DNA of 64,000 nucleotides from Proales similis (lineage: Eukaryota > Rotifera > Eurotatoria > Ploima > Proalidae), in assembly GCA_019059635.1 (NCBI GenBank), contig JAGVRJ010000010.1, positions 994,501 through 1,058,500 of the forward strand, in the 5' to 3' direction. The position numbers and the translations under genes are program-made. Positions 49,650 through 58,188 of this stretch are shown here, piece by piece. How positions within the stretch are numbered: the first letter of the stretch is position 1; every line of letters starts with the position of its first letter. The notes below the pieces were generated by a model. It saw only the letters and a list, made by a program, of their open reading frames with translations, was not told where the DNA came from and made no database searches.

Positions 49650-50459
49650 TTAGAGTCCGAGTAAGCCGAGAATAAAATTCAAAAACGCGCCGATCGCATT
49701 AAATATTAAGGAAGCAAAAGAGCCAGTGGAAGGACCTGTTGTTGTAGTGGATGTCTGTCCTGTGGTGCTTGATGCCTTGGTTGTGGTGGTGCTGCTGCTG
49801 TTAGATGATTCGATTTTAAACGAGACAAGGCGTTCAGATATGCCCCGATTGGTCAAGTGATAGTTAAGCCGACCTGGGAATTAATTGGCATTTCTGACGG
49901 TCTTAAAATTAAAGCAGCGGACTGGAAAGCCTACCCGTTCCGAACGCAGCCAACAAGTAGAGCTGGCTGTCGGAGTTCAACTGAAGGTATTGGTTGGCTG
50001 GGTTTGAATTGTCGCGCTTGAAGGTGCAGCTCAGATTGTTGTTCTCAAACGATAAAGAGGCAGAGCTGAGCCCCAACGAAGGCTGGCTGGTATCCAACAG
50101 TGTCGGTGATGTGTAAACGTTGACGTAGTGCTTGACACTTCTGTCTTCTAGGATGTTGTGGCAAATAACAGCAGTGGCCTCATTCTATTCAAATTTGATA
50201 AGAAGAAAGCCCGAACAGCCCGAAACCGAGAGAGCGATACCATCTGAGGCTTTGAATTGACACCGACCGCGAGCCATGCATTATTGATATTGACCGAGGG
50301 CGCTAGAGCGGATGAAATTCGGAATTCGGTCGATTGCCCGTTGTTGTTCCATTTTATATTGACTCCCCGAATGTCAAGAGACTGCCATTCGGCACTGCCA
50401 AGTGCCAGGCAGGCGAGAAGCACAAACGCGTTGGTGAGAGCAAGGCGAGCAGAGTTCAT
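49650..50459 (-). CDS. DOMON-domain protein, probably GPI-anchored
   Basis: Three exons: 50459-50241, 50184 to about 49930, and about 49875-49650. The signal peptide is hydrophobic (ALTNAFVLLACLALGSAEWQ). A DOMON-type beta-sandwich follows, with IKWNNNGQSTEFRISSALA, NAWLAVGVNSKPQM, NEATAVICHNILEDRS and LSCTFKRDN...YLLAAFGTG...YHLTNRGIS. The end is a Ser/Thr-rich stalk (SSTTTTKASSTTGQTSTTTT) and a hydrophobic C terminus (FNAIGAFLNFILGLLGL) with no tail after it, which suits a GPI anchor. DOMON domains bind haem or sugars in surface or redox proteins; here only the fold is suggested. No cytochrome b561 part is present. The Thr-rich stalk may be O-glycosylated. Confidence 0.78.
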
Positions 50460-51016
50460 GTCGAACAGAAACGCTTAAAATGAATGAATGTTTTCGAAAT
50501 GGCGTCTTTTCAGTCTTTTTTAAGAGCCGGAGAATATCTGATGAGCCATGTTTCTTATTAAATTCGAAGGTTGAGACCATGAAAATGTATTAAAGAGTGA
50601 AAGGTAAAGTTGTCATTAAATATTTGAGTTAGTTTGTCAAACGACGCTCGACGTGCTCAGCGCTCGGTCACCATGTGAATTTCGAATCATAGTTAACCAT
50701 GGCCCAAGGTAAGAGGCAAATTACGAGCAAATAAAGCCGAGCAGATCTTTGATTTAACGCCAATGTTATTCTTCACAGATTTTATTAGCAAGGCGACGTC
50801 AGAGCCGAGTGTTGGAATTACAAAAGTGCTAGTGCACAGGCTCATTAGCGCATTGTAAAGTGCATCCAAGTCTAGGGCTGTGGCATTGACAAAAGTACTT
50901 GGCATTAGAAGCGATCGAATTAAAATGTTACAATGAAAGAGAGAATAAGTTTATTGTTGGAATGTACAGAAAGGTTGCACACGTGCACATGCGAGGCTTA
51001 GACAGTTGGTTTGGAG
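50460..51016. other. Spacer with a possible 70-codon minus-strand ORF
   Basis: Holds the DOMON gene promoter region and the Ly6 gene 3' end; a minus-strand AATAAA near 50948-50953 is its likely poly(A) signal. A minus-strand ATG frame of 70 codons lies at 50693-50905, with residues such as LDALYNALMSLCTSTFVIP. It has no recognised domain and a possible splice donor inside, so I leave it as an unproven coding region. Confidence 0.35.
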
Positions 51017-51698
51017 CTAGCGAGCTAAAATTCTAAAGGACAGGAAGAGCGTAAATCCTAAACTGACGAGCAGTGATGGGTTGATACTCGAGGCTCCGAG
51101 CTATTAAATAGAAAATTGCGGTTAATTGGAAGCAGAGGTTTGACTAGAGGCGGAAACGTCGTACCACAACATATTTGTTGCAACGGTCGCCCTTGCAACA
51201 CTCAACACAAGTCCAATCATCGTACCAGTTGCGCGTGCAAACGGGAGTGAATGCGTATAGCACTTAGGAAGTCGATTTTAAGGAGAAGGAGTTCTGAAAA
51301 AGTCAACAGGCCAAAGATTTACTTTTTTGACAGGCGTCCGCAGTAGAGCATGCTTTGGTCAAAAAGTGTCTTCGTTCACCTCGCGGGGTCATCTCCTGTG
51401 GCGCTAATTTATTCGTGCAACAGATCACCAAAGTCGGACATTTGCCAGAGGCAGCACTCACAAGTCCAGAAAATCATCGACACACAAGTGTCCTCTGTTT
51501 CGTTGCATTGCTTTACCGTCTTGGAACACTTGTCGTTATTCTCTTCTTGTTCGTCGCAAACATAACATTCAAGGCCGAGTACTGGTCAAGTAAATTTATT
51601 GTTTGAGTAGAGAAGAGGCTGCACTCTGAACTGGGCCGCTTACCTGAAGAAAGACAGAACGCTACCAGAACGGCAACTGCGAGCCACCTGAATTCCAT
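51017..51698 (-). CDS. Ly6/uPAR three-finger protein, GPI-anchored type
   Basis: Small secreted three-finger protein in about five exons with short introns. The signal peptide is FRWLAVAVLVAFCLSSG. Mature sequence: LECYVCDEQ, CSKTVKQCNETEDTCVSM, RRHFLTKACSTADACQK, VCTRNWYDDWTCVECC and the family-defining end CCKGDRCNKY. The last exon adds a hydrophobic tail (LLVSLGFTLFLSF) typical of a GPI signal. Exon joins in frame include T/SPQEMT (acceptor AATTAG) and QK/MLYAF (acceptor CCTAAG). Ly6 proteins in invertebrates act at the cell surface, for example as modulators of channels and junctions; no specific partner can be inferred. It is transcribed away from the gene at 52077 across 378 bp, so the two may share a promoter. 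Confidence 0.87.
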
Positions 51699-52076
51699 TC
51701 TCGCTTAAATTAAAGAGAAATAAATGCTTTATTATAATGATGATGATCACAATTTCAACGCACTCTCTTCGCTTGACCCGAATGGACGCAGATTATGTTT
51801 GACACCAAGGTAGGCCGGATTATAAAGGGCCTGTCCACCCAACTGTCCGCAGGCACTTTTTGTGTCTCGATCAAGTTTGTTTTATTCACGTTGCCATCGC
51901 AGCCCGCGTCACCGCTTCTATTCTAACGCCGTACGCGGCAGAGCATTTGCCATAGAAACGCTTCGAGGTCTCTTGCTCTCTGTGGCCTATTCGAATTCTG
52001 TAAAATTAAACATCATCATCAGCAGCGGCATCTTGAGCAAGTTTGTGTAAGCGAAACCGAACAATTCAGCCATTCA
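51699..52076. promoter_or_regulatory. Bidirectional intergenic promoter region
   Basis: 378 bp between two divergent start codons (Ly6 gene on minus, unassigned gene on plus). It should contain both promoters and includes short A/T- and GAT-rich runs (ATGATGATGATC near 51737). No gene is seen. Confidence 0.5.
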
Positions 52077-52944
52077 ATGTCTGGTGGGGCAAACAATCGA
52101 CCGGGAAGCCTCTATCTTCAGAGCAACTTTCCTATGGAGTATAGCCGCGGTGTTCTCACCAACAAATGGTAGGCTTTGCGCTGCCCATCGTAAGGCTGCA
52201 CTGAATATTCTCAAAGCCCTTCGACCATTGCAAAGGCACTTGAAGCGAGAAAGCGAGCCAAAAGACGCGGAGCTCTGGAGCGGTGAGAAGCCTTCACTCC
52301 ATCAGTCGACGTACAAAACCCTAAGCGGCAGTGAGCTAAAGGTTGTCCTCTCATTGCTTGCTCGCTCACTACTACTCCCATCCAATTTTCGTTAATTTTT
52401 TCTTTTACCAAAAAGACGGGCAATATGCTGAGTGAAACGCACGAAACGCAACGCGCCGTATGGGAACAAATGAACAAGATACAGAGCTGTAGCGGCCACG
52501 ATTGGAACGCACAGAATCGAAAGATGCTCGACGAACTCAACGGAATGAGACTCGACTTGGAAATGTGTCGCTCAAGACACAGCTTGCTGCCCAATCACGC
52601 CGAGCAGAGAGACCAGCATCATCTGGAGAGCACCTATGGGGCGGACTACGCATCCCCCGCGCCCGAGCTAGATGGTGTCACGAACGAACGAGTGGTAATT
52701 CGATCTCAACTCGAGCCTTGGCACCACAATCAATTTTTTTATTCTCGTTTTCCTAAAGGCCAAAATTCGTTTCGAACAGAACGTAGACAATTCGTGGGCT
52801 CATCGGAAAATGATCTCGCAATTTAGCGACATCGATGCTCCAAAGCGAACCGGCATCAACACGTTCCACGTTCAACACGGCGAGTATCCCAATCAGGAGA
52901 TGAAAAGACAAATACTTGCCAAGACCCAGAATAAACTGTTTTAA
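52077..52944 (+). CDS. Unassigned small soluble protein
   Basis: Four exons with introns of about 64-74 nt: 52077-52168, 52236-52341, 52416-52694 and 52759-52944. The joined frame is open and encodes about 220 residues, starting MSGGANNRPGSLYLQ. It is hydrophilic and has no signal peptide or membrane segment. Notable stretches are NFPMEYSRGVLTNKW, SLHQSTYKTLSG, TYGADYASPAPELDG and, at the end, TGINTFHVQHGEYPNQ, then KTQNKLF. The short Tyr/Pro/Gly-rich motifs resemble the style of small microtubule-inner proteins of cilia, but I cannot assign it to a family, and this is only an impression. It converges on the three-Ig gene with 80 bp between the stops. Confidence 0.7.
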
Positions 52945-53024
52945 CTCGACTAAAGTGATTTAATTCTACGCAGCGAAAAAGGGCAGTCTGAAAGGGCGGA
53001 TATTTATAACTAGATGATATCGAA

Positions 53025-54161
53025 TTAAACTTTTAGAAGACAAATGCCGAGAAAAGTGTTGGACAAAACGGTGATAGCCGCCGCCGCTGAAAGCGAGCAG
53101 CTTGAGCCGCTGTTGGAATAGAACGACGAGCCAAGATCTTGCATAGGCTCGAGCGTGATCGTTTTCTCCACCAACTGTTGCATGCCGCCCTCTACTCTGA
53201 TTGAGTAGGCACCGAAATGCTCATGGTTCACGTCACGGATCAACAGGGTGGTTTTAATGCTGTCGGGCGAGGCGATCGTTTCCACTTTGTGGTGCTGGTC
53301 TGTTGTGATTTCGGTCTGAATGTTAAAGTCCTGCTGACTGAAATACCATTTGACCATATTGAGCGGGTAGCCCTCGACAGTGCAAGTCACTTCGGCGTCT
53401 GCCCTGATTCCGGGCACCTGAAAGATTCGGTAGGTGTCGCATCTAATCTCTGGCGGAAAGTCAATGGTCAGCGTCACAAACGCCTCGTCCGTTTGCCTCA
53501 GACGATTGATGGGCGTGATGTTCTCTGCTGAGCAGCGATAGGTGCCTCTGTCTTCGCGGCCAACGCTAGTTATTTCAAACCGCTCGCTGAACAGCACGGC
53601 AGACATCTCTCCCAGACGACTCCACTTGACTGTGGGCTTTGGATAGCCTTCAGCGCGACATTCTAGCACGACCGGCTTGCCGGCCTTGGCGTACACGTCC
53701 GGCGTGATGTAGCGGATGTAAGGCGGACTGAATATGTCAAGCTCCTTGATTTTGAATATTTGCCCCTCGGTGTTGGTGATTTCGCACTTGATCGTGCCAG
53801 CGTCGACCTCTTGAATTGGCCGGAAGACGATCTCATAGACTTCGTCGCTTTCCTTTCGGCCACTGAGTCGATTGTTGAATGTGTCGGTGATGGAAGCACC
53901 GTTGCCGATTATTCGCCACGTTTCTGAGCCTCGCTCGCGCAAGCTCCACAATATTGACGGCTTTATGCGCTTGGAGGGATCGACGTTTTTCAAGTAGCAT
54001 CTAATCTTGACAGACTCGCCCGGCCGCGGCTCGACTGGAAACATCTCGATCTTCTCCACCTGCACAGAGCTGAGCTGGCCTTGTGCGCCCGGACAGAACA
54101 GGGACACGAGCCCGAGCCATATGATTAGAACAGCAACAGTGGCAGCAGCAGAGGTAAGCAT
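53025..54161 (-). CDS. Three-Ig-domain GPI-type cell adhesion protein (lachesin/IgLON-like)
   Basis: Intronless frame of 378 residues, unusual here because most neighbours are spliced. There is a signal peptide (ATVAVLIIWLGLVSLFCPGA) followed by three Ig domains. Domain 1 runs from VKIRCYLKNV to DAGTIKCEIT. Domain 2 is a clear I-set: VVLECRAEGYPKPTVKWSR to EDRGTYRCSAEN. Domain 3 runs from AEVTCTVEGYPLNMVKWYF to HFGAYSIRVEG, where the usual Tyr-x-Cys cysteine is replaced (AYSIRV). The C terminus is a small-residue stretch and a hydrophobic end (AAAAITVLSNTFLGICLL) without a cytoplasmic tail, suited to GPI attachment. The architecture matches invertebrate lachesin/amalgam and vertebrate IgLON neural adhesion proteins; exact orthology is not proven. 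The single exon may reflect a retrocopy or lineage-specific intron loss. Confidence 0.9.
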   Translation of the reverse strand: MLTSAAATVAVLIIWLGLVSLFCPGAQGQLSSVQVEKIEMFPVEPRPGESVKIRCYLKNVDPSKRIKPSILWSLRERGSETWRIIGNGASITDTFNNRLSGRKESDEVYEIVFRPIQEVDAGTIKCEITNTEGQIFKIKELDIFSPPYIRYITPDVYAKAGKPVVLECRAEGYPKPTVKWSRLGEMSAVLFSERFEITSVGREDRGTYRCSAENITPINRLRQTDEAFVTLTIDFPPEIRCDTYRIFQVPGIRADAEVTCTVEGYPLNMVKWYFSQQDFNIQTEITTDQHHKVETIASPDSIKTTLLIRDVNHEHFGAYSIRVEGGMQQLVEKTITLEPMQDLGSSFYSNSGSSCSLSAAAAITVLSNTFLGICLLKV

Positions 54162-54954
54162 TTTACACGTGAAATAAACTTGTCCACCCAGATCAAGCAG
54201 CTTTCAATATTCTATTGCCCTCTTGGCAAAGGTCAAGCTAAAATCTGAATATTTTATTCGTCTACTTATTCATCTCACGTAGCTATGCATTTGAAACGAG
54301 GACAAACATTTATTTGTGAAGAATCTACGTCAATTAGAGTGCGAGTGTTCTCTTGCAGACTAAATAGAGACAAGATTAGGCTCGGGTCCGATTCTATCAG
54401 TAAATCTATCTATCAACACTTGTTGGTTGCAGGCAGTCGATTTGTCGAGATTATTTACTCTGCTTGGTCGATTGATGCCGCGATAATTAAATTAACTACT
54501 GACGTCCAAGCTGATCGACGACAACTACGACGGCGGCGACGACTAACTCGGCACCTAAAGACTTGCGTCTGCATAATGCTGTGTTTGTCTTCATCATTCA
54601 GACATGAATGGATCATTGGCAGAGCGAATTATTATTACGGCAGAGCTTGCAAAGCCCTACAAATGCTCTTATGCTCTTAGTGGCTCAGTTGGCGAAGCAG
54701 GAGCTTGCCAGCCGCTTGATTTGTCGGGCATGAATAATAATCCACCCTCACTCAGATGATTTCTTCTTTTTGCAAGCATTTCTCTTTTGGATTTCTAGAT
54801 CTTTAGTTATGCATTGGATGCGCTATGTCGATTAATGACGCCACAAGTCTGGCCTCGGCAGCTGCCACTGCATCGTCCGTTCATCGTCTCACTAAGACCC
54901 TAAGTAGCCATTTTCTGGGCAAAACATTTCAGTAAGCCGATCAAACTCAGCAGC
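54162..54954. promoter_or_regulatory. Bidirectional spacer between Ig gene and PP2C-like gene
   Basis: 793 bp between divergent starts. It should hold both promoters. A 131-codon frame at 54285-54680 has no domain likeness and is not called a gene. Confidence 0.45.
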
Positions 54955-56442
54955 ATGAGCATTTTCCGCCTTAAAACTCTCAATTTTCTCATAAGTCAGC
55001 TGACGAGGAAATATTACAAATCTTACTCGGCCAAGTCATTCGACCAGCTGCCCGAAGATGATATCGGCGATCTGGACGCCAAACTAATCGCATACAACTC
55101 CGGCCCTGATCAAGGAATTGCCGATATAAGTCTATTTTCATATCGAAAGCTTCACGAGAAGCAGCAGCAAAAATTAAAAAATGACGAAAACTCAAACGAG
55201 CCGAGAACAGACGATTCTCAGAAGTCCTCTTCAAGAAGCGCCGCCAAAGGAGCTGTGGACTGCTGTTACGACTCTTTCGATGGAATTTCTTCGTGGAATG
55301 TGTTACATCATCGCTCGTACGGAATTTCCAGTTCTCTGTACGAAACGAATCCGAACACAGGAATAACTGTGGGCGAGCCGAACGCGGACACCTACGCAAT
55401 CATAACGAGAGGAAACAGTAGCATAATGGTGTTGGGCGACGGCGTCAACTGGGGACCTAGAAGTCGCCTGGCCAGTCGCCTTGCAGTTAGAGCCGCCCTA
55501 AACTTCTTGAACAAAAACATATTCAACTGCAGCAGCAAGCCAGCGAGCACCCGGCAGATATTTGCGATCATGTGTCGAGCTTTTGACGTTGCCCAAGAGT
55601 TCATATTGAGACAAAAAGGATCTAAAACAACGTTGTGTTGTTGCGTGGTTGTAAAGCTAAAGCAGATTGCCTACACCCCGCCCACATGGGTGGCCTGTTG
55701 CATGAGCGTTGGAGACTCAACTGCGTATGTGTTTAGCAGAGAAAAGGGCGTATTCGAACTGACTGTCGGATCCCGCGACCTAAACAATGACCGAGATATG
55801 CGCAATGTCGGCGGAGCTCTCGGCTATGTGTACGGCAATCGGCCAGATGTCACCAATCTCAACTATTCGCTCATGTATATCAAGGAGGGCGACATTGTTT
55901 ATTTGGTATCTGATGGAGTCTCCGATAACTTTGACCCGATCGTCTCCCACACTGCGCGCAAGAAAGAATCGTGCAATGAGACTGCGCACACTCGCAAGTT
56001 GAGCAGATCGTCAAGTCTGGCACCTCGGAGCCTGACCCTCCCTCGCAAAGAGCGCATCCGCGACGGCCAGAGCGGTCCTGTGGTCGCAAAGAAAAGCTCG
56101 GACGACCAGTCGGTCAATCTGTCCACTCTTCCCGAAATGAGTCCGTTCGAGAGACATTTATGCTCTCTCTCGCACATGAACGAAATATTGAACAAAAAAC
56201 AGACGATGAACGATCGCATATCGGCGCAGGAGGCATGCGCAATCATCATGGAGCACGTATTCAGGATCACCAGCGGAAAGCGTGAACTGCTCGAGAACGG
56301 GATGAAAGATGCGTCGGCGATAGCAAGTGAAGCCGACAGGGAAAAATTCAACACTGAACTGAAAAGGAAAACCTATTCGATCCGAGGCAAACTCGATCAT
56401 GCCACAATTGTCGCCTACGAAGTTGGCTCAATAAATATATAA
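54955..56442 (+). CDS. PP2C-like phosphatase-fold protein (CG9801 type)
   Basis: Intronless frame of 495 residues. The N terminus is basic and amphipathic (MSIFRLKTLNFLISQLTRKY) and could be a mitochondrial presequence (inference). The PP2C fold is marked by MVLGDGVNWGPRSRLASRLA, CCMSVGDSTAYVFS, GSRDLNNDRDMRNVGGALGY, GDIVYLVSDGVSDNFDP and a C-terminal KLDHATIVAYEV. These are the special forms found in the metazoan proteins related to Drosophila CG9801, not the classical DGxGG and DGLWD forms. Acidic positions that bind metal in active PP2Cs are present at GDGVN, SDGVSD and LDHAT, so activity is possible. An insert of about 140 residues, rich in Ser/Arg/Lys, separates the last two motifs. Poly(A) signals AATAAA occur just after the stop near 56475. 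Confidence 0.87.
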   Translation: MSIFRLKTLNFLISQLTRKYYKSYSAKSFDQLPEDDIGDLDAKLIAYNSGPDQGIADISLFSYRKLHEKQQQKLKNDENSNEPRTDDSQKSSSRSAAKGAVDCCYDSFDGISSWNVLHHRSYGISSSLYETNPNTGITVGEPNADTYAIITRGNSSIMVLGDGVNWGPRSRLASRLAVRAALNFLNKNIFNCSSKPASTRQIFAIMCRAFDVAQEFILRQKGSKTTLCCCVVVKLKQIAYTPPTWVACCMSVGDSTAYVFSREKGVFELTVGSRDLNNDRDMRNVGGALGYVYGNRPDVTNLNYSLMYIKEGDIVYLVSDGVSDNFDPIVSHTARKKESCNETAHTRKLSRSSSLAPRSLTLPRKERIRDGQSGPVVAKKSSDDQSVNLSTLPEMSPFERHLCSLSHMNEILNKKQTMNDRISAQEACAIIMEHVFRITSGKRELLENGMKDASAIASEADREKFNTELKRKTYSIRGKLDHATIVAYEVGSINI

Positions 56443-56759
56443 AATTCAAGTTTCTTGTCAGAGTCTTGTGTCGACAATAAAATAAAAGAAGAAGAACAAG
56501 AGGATGTGGGAGCGGTCTATTTGTTCACAAGACCTTGAAATCCGATCCAAAACAGAGCGCCGCCAATGAAACAACACAGATGTATGTGCAGATCTATATT
56601 TAGAACATTGAGCTTGATTGGCTAATATCGGGGAGGAGCTTGAATGCGCACGTTTTGCTTTCCCTTCGATAGGACTCTGAATTCGATCGCTTTGTCGATT
56701 CGCTCGATATTTTGAAATAAAAGCAGACGAGACTCGGCTCATTCGAGTTAAATCGAAAA
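56443..56759. other. Spacer between PP2C-like and S51 genes
   Basis: 317 bp holding the poly(A) region of the upstream gene and the promoter of the downstream gene. A minus-strand frame of 105 codons crosses it but lacks domain likeness and overlaps the S51 signal exon, so it is not called. Confidence 0.45.
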
Positions 56760-58005
56760 ATGTCTTCGCATCCAACTGTGTTCTTTATTCTCGCTGTGCT
56801 ATGTCTCTTGTCAAGTGAGCAACCGGAAGGATGCACTCTTTGATTTGGCTTTTTTATTAAACGTTTGAAATGAAGGCCAGACCAGAGCTAGGAAGCCGTA
56901 CCTTCCTCCATATGACCGGCAAGTTCCGCCCAATCAGCCCGATCCACCGCGTCAAATGAGCTACTACAGCTGGCAGGTTGGACGTCCAGACGATTTCCAG
57001 TTGCCGGATGAAAGTGTCTTGGACGGTGGCATTCTGCTGGCCGGAGGTGGAACTGACCAAGACAATGCGATGCGGTGGTTCTTGCGCAAGGCGCGCGGAG
57101 GCGATGTGCTTGTGTTCAGAAATGCTCGCGACAACGCTCTGCCAGCAGACTATCCGAACGCCGACGCCTACAACAGCTATCTATACTCGGAGCTTGGCGA
57201 AAAGGTCGATTCAGTCGAGACGATCTTCTTGAATTCAAGAGAGGTCGCCTACAACGATGAAGTTGCGACCAAAATTCGCAACGCCGAGGCTATTTTCTTC
57301 ACTGGTAAGGCGTCATTCGATTGCACGATATTTCTTCTCAAACTAAATTCATCGATCTCAGGCGGAGATCAAGCTCTCTACTACAAAAATATTGAAGGCT
57401 CGCCAATGCAGGCGGCGTTAGATTTCGCCATAAACAAGAAACGAATTGTGATCGGAGGCACAAGCGCTGGCTGTGCTATTCAAGGTCAGTTTGGATTCAG
57501 CGCCGAGGTCGACACAATCAGCTCGAGTGAAGCGTTGAGGAACCCGTACGACAAACGGGTGACCATTCGAAGGGACCTGATCAAACACAAGTTTTTGAAA
57601 AACACGATCACTGATACGCATTACAACGATCCGGACAGACGCGGTCGCCACACCACATTCATTGCTCGAATCATTTCGGACTTTATCCCTTACAGCACCG
57701 AACTGGTCAAAGGCATCGGTGTCGACGACAAAACCGCCATTTGCGTGGAGTCAGATGGAAAAGCCTACGTCTACGGAAGAAACTACGCTCACTTCATTCA
57801 GCAAACTTATCCGAACGACACGCCCGAAGAGTGCCGGCCAGGCCAGCCACTCGACTGGTTCCGGAATAAGCGCGCGCTGCTGGTCTACCGAGTGCCTGGA
57901 ACCAACGAGGGCGAACGCTTTTTCGACCTTTCCAACTGGAGCCGCTTCTATGGCGGCAGTTGGATGTACTTTTATGTTGATAGGGGCAATTTGTACACCG
58001 CTTGA
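56760..58005 (+). CDS. Secreted cyanophycinase-like serine hydrolase (peptidase family S51)
   Basis: Exon 1 (56760-56813) encodes only a signal peptide (MSSHPTVFFILAVLCLLS) and joins exon 2 at 56876. A 57-nt in-frame intron (57305-57361; GTAAGG...CTCAG) interrupts the later coding sequence. Removing it restores the family motif FFTGGDQ. Other S51/cyanophycinase marks are ILLAGGGTDQDNAMRWF, the nucleophile elbow GGTSAGCAIQG, the histidine-containing DTHYNDPDRRGRHTTFIARI and GIGVDDKTAICVESDG. Length is about 370 residues. Bacterial relatives cleave beta-aspartyl-arginine in cyanophycin; the animal substrate is unknown and probably another isoaspartyl-type peptide (inference). The signal peptide and no membrane anchor point to secretion or the lysosome. 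Poly(A) signal AATAAA is at 58092-58097. Introns and codon use look native, so this is not bacterial contamination. Confidence 0.92.
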
Positions 58006-58188
58006 TGTTCAACGGCATCCGAACGTATGCATAGATGCGAGCCAGCTCCATATTTTGACCCAGCTCCAGAGTGCATTTGATTTCGTAATGAAATAAAACT
58101 TATTAAATTAAACAAGAGCAAGCTTTTGTGTGACGCGAAAAAAAAGAAGAGCAGAGGCAAAATAAGAGGTTTGCGTGAGGAATTGAGA

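Noticed and set aside
54285-54680. 131-codon plus-strand frame between the Ig and PP2C-like genes
   Set aside because: No recognisable domain, Arg-rich run typical of chance frames, and it lies in a divergent promoter region.
56458-56836. Minus-strand frames over the S51 gene start
   Set aside because: They overlap the S51 signal exon and the PP2C poly(A) signals in antisense and show no domain.
56760-58005. Bacterial contamination as the source of the S51 gene
   Set aside because: It has a signal-peptide exon, two GT-AG introns, a eukaryotic poly(A) signal and animal genes on both sides.
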